From NCBI RefSeq assembly GCF_009932335.1, contig NZ_BLJF01000001.1, forward strand, positions 1,922,001-1,986,000: 64,000 bases of DNA, given 5' to 3'. Origin of the DNA: Pseudomonas asiatica (GTDB taxonomy: Bacteria > Pseudomonadota > Gammaproteobacteria > Pseudomonadales > Pseudomonadaceae). Positions 43,965 to 52,747 of this stretch are shown here, piece after piece (the stretch's first letter is position 1; each line of letters starts with the position of its first letter). Both the position numbers and the translations under genes were made by a program. The notes under the pieces were generated by a model. The model saw only the letters and a program-made list of their open reading frames with translations, had not been told where the DNA came from and ran no database searches.

Positions 43965-45317
43965 TTACGAGTGCTGGGTTTGCGATTGAGACTGGGGTTG
44001 GGCTTGCGCAACAGCTTCGGGGGCAGTTACTTGAGCTGCGCTGACATCCGAGGGGCGCAGCAGGCTGCGGCCAGGGGCACGGCCCGTTTCACGTTCGAAC
44101 GCTTCCGGATCAAAAGCACCCTCCCAGCGGGCGATTGCGAAAACGGCGATGGTGTTGCCAACGATGTTGGTCAGGGCTGTTGCTGTCGCCATGATCCGAT
44201 CAATGCCGAACAGAAGGCCCAAGCCGCTCAGCGGAAGGGTCTGTACAGACTGCAGGGTGGCTGCCAGCTTGATGAAAGCACCACCTGCAACCGTTGTACC
44301 GCCTTTGGAGGTAATGCTGAGGATTGCCAGCAAGCCGGCCTGTTGCCAGAGCGAGAACGGAGTGTCGGTGGCTTGCGCAATGAATCCGATAGCGATTGCC
44401 ATATAGATCGCCGTACCGTCCAGATTGAAGCTGTAACCGGCCGGCAGCACAAAACCAACAACCACTTCATCACAACCAGTACGTTTCAGTTTCTCGATAA
44501 GCCGCGGGAACGCGACTTCACCAGAAGCGGTACCGAACACAAGCAGAATTTCATCGCGGATCAACCGCAGCACGGTCATGAACGGCAGGCCAACCGACCA
44601 GCTGATGGTGCCGAGCACTCCGAACACGAACAGGAGCGAGGCGGCGTAGTAGACGGCGATGAGCTTGAGAAGGTAAAGAAGGGTGTCGCCACCGTAGCTA
44701 CCGATCGCAGCGGCCATCGCGCCAAATGCGCCGAGGGGGGCCAGCTTCATGATGAAGCTGAGCATCTTGAAGAGGATGGTTTGAGCTTCGTCAATTGCGC
44801 GCACTGCTACGGACTCTGGCCCGCACGTACGGTTGATAGCAATACCGGCCAGTACTGAGATCAGCAGGACTTGGATGATGTCGCCTTTGGCGAAAGCATC
44901 CACAAGGGTGTGCGGGATCAAGCTCAGCAGGTAGGTGATGACCGAGACCTCGCCTGCTGCGGCTGTAGCCTTGATGGCAGCCGAAGACTCGTTCATCCCT
45001 GTGGCATGCAGCCCAACACCTGGCTCGACAACGTTCACCAACACAAAGCCTACGAGCATCGCGACCGTGCTGACGACTTCAAAATAGAGCAGTGATTTCA
45101 TGCCAAGCCGGCCTAGCTTGCGCATGTCCTGGACGTGGGTGAGGCCATGCACCAAGGTCACGAAGACGATTGGAGCGAGCATCATTTTCAGGAGCGCAAT
45201 AAAGGCTTGTCCGAGAGGTTTCATGGCAGTGGCCCAGGTGGGCGCGGCGAAACCGAGGATGACGGCAGCGACAAGTGCTATCAGCACCTGAACGTGGAGC
45301 TTCTTCAACTGGTTCAT
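43965..45317 (-). CDS. Dicarboxylate/amino acid:cation symporter (DctA/GltP family)
   Basis: A 450-residue inner-membrane transporter with the two re-entrant-loop signatures (SITSKGGTTVAGGAFIKLAA and GIDRIMATATALTNIVGN). These loops differ from classical DctA around the substrate-binding residues, so the carried acid may not be a C4-dicarboxylate. The C-terminal tail is Gln/Ser-rich (AQPQSQSQTQ). It is the first gene of the operon and is divergent from a LysR gene 167 bases away, placing uptake and catabolism under one promoter. Confidence 0.87.
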   Translation of the reverse strand: MNQLKKLHVQVLIALVAAVILGFAAPTWATAMKPLGQAFIALLKMMLAPIVFVTLVHGLTHVQDMRKLGRLGMKSLLYFEVVSTVAMLVGFVLVNVVEPGVGLHATGMNESSAAIKATAAAGEVSVITYLLSLIPHTLVDAFAKGDIIQVLLISVLAGIAINRTCGPESVAVRAIDEAQTILFKMLSFIMKLAPLGAFGAMAAAIGSYGGDTLLYLLKLIAVYYAASLLFVFGVLGTISWSVGLPFMTVLRLIRDEILLVFGTASGEVAFPRLIEKLKRTGCDEVVVGFVLPAGYSFNLDGTAIYMAIAIGFIAQATDTPFSLWQQAGLLAILSITSKGGTTVAGGAFIKLAATLQSVQTLPLSGLGLLFGIDRIMATATALTNIVGNTIAVFAIARWEGAFDPEAFERETGRAPGRSLLRPSDVSAAQVTAPEAVAQAQPQSQSQTQHS

Positions 45318-45387
45318 GGCAATTCCTCGCCCACGGGATGGGCGTCATTGTTCTTGTGATTCGCATGCTGGGATGGCCAATCCCACC

Positions 45388-45463
45388 GGCATAGCTATTA
45401 GAACTGAGCATAGAGATCTGGCGTAATCGGTGCAAAAACCTTATTTTGATAAAAAGCTATGCC
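45388..45463. promoter_or_regulatory. Widely spaced inverted repeat between symporter operon and LysR
   Basis: GGCATAGCT (45388-45396) and AGCTATGCC (45455-45463) are perfect inverted copies about 58 bases apart, lying between the divergent starts at 45317 and 45484. The span is close to the DNA length covered by a LysR tetramer, so they may be its two contact sites. The second arm lies within the open frame upstream of the LysR ATG, supporting the 45484 start. Confidence 0.5.
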
Positions 45464-45483
45464 AGTTAAGCATGGAGTTTCAG

Positions 45484-46410
45484 ATGGATATCCGTGAGCT
45501 TCGTTCCTTCGTCAAGGTCGCCCAATGTGGTGGATTCAGTCGGGCTGCGAGGGATTTATTCATCGCTCAACCAGCGCTCAGTCGACAGATTGCAAAGTTG
45601 GAAGAGCAGCTGCAGGTCGAGCTTTTCACTCGACATGGGAGAGGTGTTGAGCTGACTGCAGCAGGCTCTCGTTTGTTGGAGCGTGCAGAGATCATGCTGC
45701 GCTACATGGAAGAAACTGCAGACCATGTGCGCAACACTGCGGATGAGGAGCGGGGGCATTTGGCGATAGGCCTGCCCCCAGCAATTGGGTCAATTGTCGG
45801 CCCTCAGCTGATTCGTAGTTTCAAGGAACGGTGGCCAAAGGCATCGCTGCATGCGCTTGAGGGGCTCAGCACATCGCTTCAAGAATGGTTGCTGGAGGGC
45901 CGGATCGATGTGGCGGTTGTCTATAACCAACCCTTGATCGAGGCATTCGATGTGCGGCCATTGTTCAGCGAACGGATGGTGCTGGTTGGCCCACCTGGCG
46001 AGGCATCGCGTAACGTCCGTCTGACTGCGCTTGGCGACTTCCCTTTGATCTTGCCGGGGTTGCCTCATAGCAACCGTCGCCTGGTGGAACAGATTGCCGC
46101 ACAAAACGCGGTTCGTCTGAATGTCGTGCTCGAGGTCGATAGCGTTAGTTTGACGAAGCGGTTGGTCGCTGAGGGGCTTGGCTACTCCATTCTCGCCCAT
46201 GCCGCTGTTCAGGAGGACATGAACAGCCACACGCTGGTCGGCCATGCAATTGAACGGCCCGGTATCCGCTCAACCGTGTCATTGACTCGGCTACGCGACC
46301 GACGTAGCTCTCGTCTGGCCTTAAGCTATGAAAAAATCTTGCTGGAGACCCTGGAAGAGCTCGTTACGGTCGGTGCTTGGAAAGAGGCAACGCACTGGCT
46401 GGCGCAGTGA
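45484..46410 (+). CDS. LysR-family transcriptional regulator
   Basis: A 308-residue regulator: MDIRELRSFVKVAQCGGFSR, HTH (FSRAARDLFIAQPALSRQIA) and effector domain (RGHLAIGLPPAIGSIVGPQL). Such LysR proteins of the CbbR/CynR-type branch activate divergent catabolic operons. An in-frame ATG four codons earlier is possible. It is probably the regulator of the seven-gene operon and perhaps of the hydrolase-fold gene downstream. Confidence 0.88.
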   Translation: MDIRELRSFVKVAQCGGFSRAARDLFIAQPALSRQIAKLEEQLQVELFTRHGRGVELTAAGSRLLERAEIMLRYMEETADHVRNTADEERGHLAIGLPPAIGSIVGPQLIRSFKERWPKASLHALEGLSTSLQEWLLEGRIDVAVVYNQPLIEAFDVRPLFSERMVLVGPPGEASRNVRLTALGDFPLILPGLPHSNRRLVEQIAAQNAVRLNVVLEVDSVSLTKRLVAEGLGYSILAHAAVQEDMNSHTLVGHAIERPGIRSTVSLTRLRDRRSSRLALSYEKILLETLEELVTVGAWKEATHWLAQ

Positions 46411-46622
46411 CAGCGATGCTCAAACCCATGTATGTCCTGTGCTAGACATCGCCCTCGCATGCTGTTCTTTCACCGAGGGAGCGGATTGAAGAGAGCCATG
46501 CTCAATTGTCATGAACTGCTATCAATACACGGTATTTGTCAGTTTTTTTTAAATGCATAGTCTGCTGTCAGCGGGGCAGGTATCAGCCTTCGCATACCAG
46601 ATAAAAATAAGAGGCATAGACC

Positions 46623-47504
46623 ATGCGTTCTACCTACTTTGCGACTTCACTAACTCTGCTCAGTTTTTGCTTGGCTAGCCAATTTGCTCACGCCAAGAAT
46701 GATGTCTCCATCCTGACTGCGAGCAAGGGGGATGTCCACATTGAGGCATTGGTTCAGGGATCTGGAAAAACCATCGTCATCCTGCCGTCTAAGGGCCGGG
46801 GTGCTCACGATTACGATCAGGTAGCCAGCTACCTGGCTGATGATGGTTACCGCGTGATTCGACCAGAGCCTCGGGGTGTCAATGGAAGCCGGGCCCCCAT
46901 GGACACGCCAACGTTGCATGATTTTGCTGCCGATGTTGCGTTAGTGATGGACAAGGCCCACACCGGGGCTGCAATTGTCGTTGGTCATGCCTGGGGAAGC
47001 CAGCCCGCACGCGTGCTTGCGGTTGATCGTCCGGATCTTGTGAAAGGTGTGGTGTTGGCTGCTGCATCCATTGGCAAGTTGCCTCCAGGATCGTCGGAGA
47101 AGCCCTATGGAAGGATGGTTGAAGCGATCAAGGGAGCGGGCAACTATGCGTTACCTGAAGCTCAGCGAATCAAATACCTTGAGCTAGCATTCTTCGCCCC
47201 TGGCAATGATGCGCGAGCGTGGTTAACCGGGTGGTATGACAAAACACATGTGGCTCAAGATCACGCCCGAGATAGCACACCGGTTGAGAGCTACTGGTCT
47301 GCTGGTAACACAGTGCCCATTCTGGACCTTCAAGCTGAAAAGGATGCAGTTGTAATTCCCAATATACTCAAGTCGATGCTGGGTGATCGAGTGGAACACC
47401 AAGTAATTGCCGGAGCAGGCCATGCCCTTGCACCTGAACGGCCGAAGGAGATGGCTGATGCGATTTCCAGGTTTGCTGATCGGGTTTACGCAAGTAAGGA
47501 CTGA
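46623..47504 (+). CDS. Exported alpha/beta-hydrolase-fold protein with Ala at the nucleophile position (paralogue)
   Basis: A 293-residue protein with a signal peptide (to about residue 24, FAHA-KNDVS). It is clearly related over its whole length to the product at 38860-39753 (shared HDYDQVASYL, VIRPEPRG, VKGVVLAAASIGKLPPGS, AFFAPGNDARAW). The elbow is GHAWG at 121-125, nucleophile position Ala123; Asp in DLQAEKDAV and His in GAGHALAPERP remain. It follows the LysR gene by 212 bases. Retention of the same loss in two diverged copies suggests a functional non-hydrolase. Confidence 0.8.
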   Translation: MRSTYFATSLTLLSFCLASQFAHAKNDVSILTASKGDVHIEALVQGSGKTIVILPSKGRGAHDYDQVASYLADDGYRVIRPEPRGVNGSRAPMDTPTLHDFAADVALVMDKAHTGAAIVVGHAWGSQPARVLAVDRPDLVKGVVLAAASIGKLPPGSSEKPYGRMVEAIKGAGNYALPEAQRIKYLELAFFAPGNDARAWLTGWYDKTHVAQDHARDSTPVESYWSAGNTVPILDLQAEKDAVVIPNILKSMLGDRVEHQVIAGAGHALAPERPKEMADAISRFADRVYASKD

Positions 47505-47546
47505 CTCCTCCACCATCTCTCGGCTCGAGGTCTACATAATTTCTAA

Positions 47547-48245
<699 letters not shown>

Positions 48246-48331
48246 CCCTTCAATGGCTCCTCTACCAAAACTTTTTGGCGTTCGGCGCTGAGCATCCAGA
48301 TGTCGTCGTGTAGCTAAAGGCTTTAGCGATG

Positions 48332-48859
48332 CTATACGCCATAGCGTTTGTTTCCCCCAGACGTGATGCAGTAGCGGCCGCCTCTTGGGCCTATGCATAC
48401 ACGACCAGAGGAGCAGGGGCACGATGATCCATATTCGGGTGTTGAGCTTCGAACTGGCTGCGGAGTAGGGCGCTCCCGTTTGGGCCGCGGGGCGACAAAG
48501 CAGTTCGGGCCGCTGCAGAGATTTTTGTAGGAGATCCACCGTTGTGGTTGGCCGTCGAGGCTGATGCGCGCCCATTCCGCTTTTTGCTCATAGACCTGAA
48601 CCTTCTCACCGCGCTTGAGGCTAGAGATCACTTTCCCTCCCGGTTCAGCGCGCAGATTCAGCTTGTCCGCGTTGACGAAATGCTCAGGCGCCGAGGCTTG
48701 TGTAGGTTGTGGTGCTGGTGATGAATTTGAAGCCAAAGTGTTAACCGACGCCTGGATAGCTGGTGGCTCAGTTTTAGGCGAATCCTTCTTGCCAATGGCC
48801 CAGATCACCACGAAGAGAACTAGCAGCGGCAGAAACCATGATTGACCTTTCTTGCGCAT
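48332..48859 (-). CDS. Membrane-anchored SH3-domain protein with Cys-rich tail
   Basis: A 175-residue protein: one N-terminal membrane helix (about residues 9-22), a Pro/Ser linker, a bacterial SH3 domain at about 60-115 (ADKLNLRAEPGGKVISSLKR, GEKVQVYEQKAEWARISLDG) and a C-terminal segment SCPCSSGRVCIGPRGGRYC. SH3b domains commonly bind cell-wall peptides. The tail pattern recurs in Pseudomonas SH3b proteins from memory. Reads from 48859 behind AAAGGAT. Role unknown. Confidence 0.78.
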   Translation of the reverse strand: MRKKGQSWFLPLLVLFVVIWAIGKKDSPKTEPPAIQASVNTLASNSSPAPQPTQASAPEHFVNADKLNLRAEPGGKVISSLKRGEKVQVYEQKAEWARISLDGQPQRWISYKNLCSGPNCFVAPRPKRERPTPQPVRSSTPEYGSSCPCSSGRVCIGPRGGRYCITSGGNKRYGV

Positions 48860-49214
48860 ATCCTTTGCACCCTCGAAATGATATCTGTCCTTTTAGAAGA
48901 GGCCGGCTGGAGCCTGGCGAGCAATTTTCCATCTTTCATCGTCGATACAATTCAGCTTAGCCGACTGAGGCTGGTTGGAGCGGCAGCCGCACCTGGCTGA
49001 CGTCCCGGGCCGTTAACGCGCCTGATGGTATGTCGTGCCGGCTATGTTCAGTCATACGCTACCTGAGCCTCTCAGTGACCAGCCTTCGATAATCCCATGT
49101 GTGTCAAAGGTGCTCAGGAAAGCACGCAGGGTCGGGGAAGTTGGTGGTTGCAGCGACAGCAAGAGGATTGAGTACAAATGTGCTCCGTGGCGCTAGTGAA
49201 GGCTGACGGGCTCC

Positions 49215-49247
49215 ATGAACGGGCACTTCCAAATACGTCATTTAACA
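49215..49247 (+). repeat. Right copy of the island-flanking 33-bp direct repeat
   Basis: Matches 20782-20814 at 30 of 33 positions, with the final 20 bases (TCCAAATACGTCATTTAACA) identical. Unlike the left copy, it runs on into a full dif-like site, sharing its last 8 bases with the XerD arm. Confidence 0.8.
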
Positions 49248-49267
49248 TAATACTCATTATGCGCTAG
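49240..49267 (-). other. dif-like XerC/XerD recombination site
   Basis: Read on the minus strand: XerC-type arm CTAGCGCATAA, central hexamer TGAGTA, XerD-type arm TTATGTTAAAT. Against E. coli dif (GGTGCGCATAA / TGTATA / TTATGTTAAAT) the XerD arm is identical, the inner 8 bases of the XerC arm are identical, and the hexamer matches at 4 of 6. It may be the chromosomal dimer-resolution site (then this is the replication terminus) or an attachment site of a Xer-using element. Confidence 0.7.
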
Positions 49268-49623
49268 TCTATATTTGGTCACCGAACCACGAGTGAGGCA
49301 CTTTGGGACCAGGGAAAGCTCCCTGGTCTAGATAATCTGTCCTGATCCATCGCCCACTTCGCCGACTTTGGTGCTGGATGCGTTAGCCTTGCCTTTTGAC
49401 TGTTGGCTACCGCGACTTGGACATCAGGCCAGCCATTTGCACCTGTACCCTGAGTGCTTGAAAGAAACCTGGTACGGTCACCCTCGACCTTGTTTACCAA
49501 GACAAATCCGGCGCATGCATGACCACACTGACGACTAGCGCCTGTCAGCCAGCGCCATTGAGTTTGCCACGCTGCCCATCGCCGGCAACCCAACTCCCGG
49601 TCGATCGGTTAACGCGGTCAATT

Positions 49624-49738
49624 GTAGGAGCGGCCTTGTGTCGCGATGGGCTGCAACGCAGCCCCAGCAATTCATGCCGTTGCTCTGAAACTTTGGGGCT
49701 GCTGCACAGCCCATCGCGACGCAAGGCCGCTCCTGCAA
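49624..49738. repeat. Inverted REP pair, P. putida type
   Basis: Left arm TGTAGGAGCGGCCTTGTGTC followed by GCGATGGGCTGC; right arm is its near-perfect inverse (GCAGCCCATCGC... ending GGCCGCTCCTGCA), with about 35 bases between the inner GC hairpins. The same element type occurs at 62146-62259. Such repetitive extragenic palindromes occur hundreds of times in P. putida genomes. Confidence 0.85.
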
Positions 49739-49983
49739 GGGCCAGCAGGATTGGGAAGACAGTTGTTTACATCTCACGCAGACCTCAGCCACGAACCATC
49801 CCTGTGGGTGCTGGCCTGCAAGCGATGTGACCAGTACAAGCGACAAAAAATACATGAGGACCGCGCGATACCTGAGGGCCAGGCATACCCCCCCATTTGC
49901 CATGCTGTATATGCAAATAGGATATAACTACACTAAATACTCATTTAGCGTAGTTATATAGAACCCGTCTCTGCACCCAATCC

Positions 49984-50907
49984 TCAAACAAGCCCGCCAA
50001 AACGCCTGTAAAAGCCTTCATTCACATCCGGCAACGGCCCATCAGCCGTCTCCAGCGCTGCATTCAGCCATTCTTCCGCCTTGGCAAACACCAGCCGATA
50101 GAGGTTACGGCACAACTGTCGCGCGGCCCTTCCCTCCCAATCCCCAGGCAGCAGCTCGTCCGGCAGTTGCGGGTCGCGCAGCAGCAGCCGGCGGTATTCG
50201 TGAATCAGCAGCGTACGTGCCAGGAAACAATCCTGCGCATCGAGCTGTTGCTGCTCTTTCAAACCTTGCCAGAGCGGCCTGAACAGCTGGATGAACTCGC
50301 TGTACTGCTGCCCCAGTTCGTCGATGCGCCAGCTTTCCCGCACCTGGGCACGCATTGCCTTGGATGCCAGCACTTCCTGGGTGTGGGTTTCGAAGACGAT
50401 GCTGTCGTCGCTCGCCTCCAGGTCACGCAAGGTGGCGGCCAGGTCGGCGCGGTCTGCCCGTGGGCAGCCCAGCAGGTTCGGCGCCATGGTCCCGAAGCCC
50501 TGCCACTCCAACTCTTCACGCAAAGCCTTGCGCTTGCCGGCCTCCAGTTGCGAGAGCAAAACCAGTGTCCAGGCACCGTCCCAGGCTGGCTGGCTGGGGC
50601 TGTAGACCCGCTTGAAGGCCTTCTCGAAACGCCGGCGGCCGGTACCTGTCAGGCTGTAGTAGCTGCGGCGGCCAACCTTTTCGGCAGTGAGCCAGCCTTC
50701 CTTGGTAAGGCGGAAGATCGATGTGCGGATCAGGCGCTCGTTGATGCCGATCGGCTCCAGCAGGTTGATCAGGCTACCCAGCCAGACGGTTCCGCCGTGG
50801 GGCTCGATGGCGTCGCCGTACAAAGTGATGATCAGGGAACTGGCGCGGATCGGCGTCTGCTCCTGGAAGCGGGTGATCAGGTTGTTCAGTGGGGCGAGAT
50901 TGCTCAT
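49984..50907 (-). CDS. paaX: Phenylacetate catabolon repressor PaaX
   Basis: A 307-residue GntR-like winged-helix repressor, aligning with PaaX throughout: SSLIITLYGDAIEPHGGTVW, IRTSIFRLTKEGWLTAEKVG, PAWDGAWTLVLLSQLEAGKR and the C-terminal RQLCRNLYRLV. PaaX represses paa promoters and is released by phenylacetyl-CoA. The ATG at 50907 gives the family length; an open frame extends upstream into paaY and is rejected. Second gene of the paaY-paaX unit, 77 bases after paaY. Confidence 0.95.
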   Translation of the reverse strand: MSNLAPLNNLITRFQEQTPIRASSLIITLYGDAIEPHGGTVWLGSLINLLEPIGINERLIRTSIFRLTKEGWLTAEKVGRRSYYSLTGTGRRRFEKAFKRVYSPSQPAWDGAWTLVLLSQLEAGKRKALREELEWQGFGTMAPNLLGCPRADRADLAATLRDLEASDDSIVFETHTQEVLASKAMRAQVRESWRIDELGQQYSEFIQLFRPLWQGLKEQQQLDAQDCFLARTLLIHEYRRLLLRDPQLPDELLPGDWEGRAARQLCRNLYRLVFAKAEEWLNAALETADGPLPDVNEGFYRRFGGLV

Positions 50908-50984
50908 GGGCGAACTGTGCGCGGTTAAAGCACCGACTATACCTGCGCGGCAGGCCGCCTGACCATTGCGTGACGCTGCCAGGC

Positions 50985-51584
50985 TCATGCCGATGCCTGG
51001 CCTTTGGGCCTGACGCCGGTGTCTTCCATGCGTGGGCGCTCGGGCTCGACCTCGGTCAGTGGCGAGCATTCGACCATGCTGTTCATGCAGCGTTGCGCCA
51101 GGTGCTGGTACTCCGCCGTGCCGCGTTGCTTCCAGGCCAGTTCCTGTTCGGTCAGTGGGCGCTTGACCTGAGCTGGCGAGCCCATCACCAGGCTTTGTGC
51201 CGCACATTCGAAACCCGCCTTGACGAATGCCGTGGCCGCGACGATGCAGCGCGGTGCCACATGGGCGCCATCCATCACCACCGCGTTCATGCCGATCAAG
51301 GCGTCTTCGCCCACGCGGCAGCCGTGCAGCACGGCGCCATGCCCGACATGCCCGTTGCGTTCGACCACCGTATCGCCACCCGGGAAACCATGCATCACGC
51401 AGGTGTCCTGCAGGTTGGCACCCTCCTCCAGCACGATACGGCCGAAATCCCCCCTTAGTGACGCCAGTGGGCCGACGTAGCAACGAGGGCCGACGATGAC
51501 ATCACCAATCAGCACGGCGCTGGGGTGCACGTAGGCTGTCGGATGAACCACGGGCGTCAGGCCGTCCAGTCGATAGCAAGGCAT
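50985..51584 (-). CDS. paaY: PaaY, gamma-carbonic-anhydrase-like hexapeptide thioesterase
   Basis: A 199-residue left-handed beta-helix protein with hexapeptide repeats ([40 protein letters not shown]) and three His that would bind metal ([19 protein letters not shown]). In E. coli PaaY is a thioesterase that clears stalled ring-opened CoA intermediates and modulates paa induction. It is divergent from paaF and is first in its operon; the promoter carries a TGATACA element. Confidence 0.93.
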   Translation of the reverse strand: MPCYRLDGLTPVVHPTAYVHPSAVLIGDVIVGPRCYVGPLASLRGDFGRIVLEEGANLQDTCVMHGFPGGDTVVERNGHVGHGAVLHGCRVGEDALIGMNAVVMDGAHVAPRCIVAATAFVKAGFECAAQSLVMGSPAQVKRPLTEQELAWKQRGTAEYQHLAQRCMNSMVECSPLTEVEPERPRMEDTGVRPKGQASA

Positions 51585-51621
51585 GGCAAAGCTCCTGAAA
51601 TGATTTCAAATGCGCCTTGAT

Positions 51622-51649
51622 CTTGTATCACAATCTTGTAGTGCGTCAA
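51622..51649 (-). promoter_or_regulatory. paaY promoter with candidate PaaX site
   Basis: On the minus strand TTGACG (51644-51649) and TACAAG (51622-51627) are 16 bases apart, 38 bases before the paaY start. TGATACA overlaps the -10 region. This element recurs in the paaF and paaA promoters. A further GTGTATCAC occurs at 51670-51678 between the two divergent starts. Confidence 0.55.
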
Positions 51650-51803
51650 TCGCCATGGTCGTGTATCACTTTTGCTGGGGTCATTGAGCTCCATTAAATT
51701 CAGCTTTAATCGTTAATTATAAGGTGATGAAGCGATTCAACATCATAAAACCCTTTGCTGAGGCAGGTGTCACTCCCACAAAAAGAGATACATGAAACAA
51801 TTT

Positions 51804-51840
51804 TTGATGTTGCATTGTTGTATCGCATAATGCATATACT
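51804..51840 (+). promoter_or_regulatory. paaF operon promoter with TGTATCGC element
   Basis: A -35-like TTGATG at 51804-51809 is followed by TTGTATCGCATAATGC; TAATGC (51828) or TATACT (51835-51840) could be the -10. The TGTATCGC block is in the same place relative to the -35 as in the paaA promoter. AGAGATACATG upstream (51784) may be a second operator. The paaF ATG is 100 bases downstream. Confidence 0.55.
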
Positions 51841-51939
51841 GGTTCCACCTGGACGTGATCCCCGCATCACGCCCCTGCAAACAATTCCAAGAAATGCCGG
51901 CCCCACGATGTGCCGTGCGTGCAGCCAGAGGAACCCGAC

Positions 51940-52713
51940 ATGCCGCGATATCTCGATGTGCAGGCGCCTGAACACGGCGTCCAGCTCATTACCCTGCAAC
52001 GGCCCGAGGCGCTCAACGCCCTGTGCACCGAGCTACTGGCAGAGCTGGCCGCTGCGCTGGAAGCGGCCGGGAAAGACGAACAGACCCGCGCGGTGGTCAT
52101 CACCGGCAGCCGCAAGGCATTCGCCGCAGGCGCCGATATCCGCGAGATGGCCGAGCGCGACCTGGTCGGCATCCTCAACGACCCCCGGGTGGCCCACTGG
52201 CAAAGCATCGCCGCCTTCGCCAAGCCACTGATCGCCGCCGTCAACGGCTACGCCCTGGGTGGCGGCTGCGAACTGGTGATGTGTGCCGACATCGTCATCG
52301 CCGGCAGCGACGCCCGTTTCGGCCAGCCGGAAATCAACCTCGGCATCATCCCCGGTGCCGGTGGCACCCAACGCCTGCTGCGGGCAGTAGGCAAGCCGCT
52401 GGCCATGCAAATGGTGCTGACCGGTGAAGCCATCACCGCCCCTCATGCATTGCAGGCCGGGCTGATCAGCGAAATCACCCAGCCGGAACTCACCGTAGAA
52501 CGCGCCCTGCACATCGCCCGCAGCATCGCCGCCAAGGCCCCGCTGGCAGTGCGCCTGGCCAAGGAAGCGTTGCTCAAGGCCGGCGATACCGACCTGGCCA
52601 GCGGCCTGCGTTTCGAACGCCATGCCTTCACCTTGCTGGCCGGCACCGCCGACCGCGACGAAGGTATCCGTGCCTTCCAGGAAAAACGCCAGGCCCGCTT
52701 CCAGGGCCGCTGA
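51940..52713 (+). CDS. paaF: 2,3-dehydroadipyl-CoA hydratase PaaF
   Basis: A 257-residue crotonase with both hydratase Glu residues ([16 protein letters not shown] and [20 protein letters not shown]) and the oxyanion loop [15 protein letters not shown]. It hydrates 2,3-dehydroadipyl-CoA to 3-hydroxyadipyl-CoA. The ATG at 51940 follows AGAGGAA; the longer open frame upstream covers the promoter and is not used. First gene of paaFGHIJK. Confidence 0.93.
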   Translation: MPRYLDVQAPEHGVQLITLQRPEALNALCTELLAELAAALEAAGKDEQTRAVVITGSRKAFAAGADIREMAERDLVGILNDPRVAHWQSIAAFAKPLIAAVNGYALGGGCELVMCADIVIAGSDARFGQPEINLGIIPGAGGTQRLLRAVGKPLAMQMVLTGEAITAPHALQAGLISEITQPELTVERALHIARSIAAKAPLAVRLAKEALLKAGDTDLASGLRFERHAFTLLAGTADRDEGIRAFQEKRQARFQGR

Positions 52714-52747
52714 TCATCTTTCCCTCGACTGACGGAGCGAGTCTGTC

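Larger units (their letters stand above)
48860..49983. other. 1.1-kb intergenic region holding dif-like site and REP pair
   Basis: No convincing gene. The only sizeable open frame (minus strand, 49279-49593) has no recognisable domain or good ribosome site. The region contains the right island repeat (49215-49247), the dif-like site (49240-49267), a REP inverted pair (49624-49738), and AT-rich sequence near 49905-49960 just beyond the paaX stop. Confidence 0.6.

Noticed and set aside
49279..49593. A 104-residue minus-strand open frame beside the dif-like site
   Set aside because: No recognisable domain, poor start, and composition unlike neighbouring genes. Considered a possible IS remnant, but nothing supports it.
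49984..51483. A 499-residue version of PaaX running into paaY
   Set aside because: The extension is the out-of-frame paaY sequence; PaaX homology begins at the ATG at 50907.
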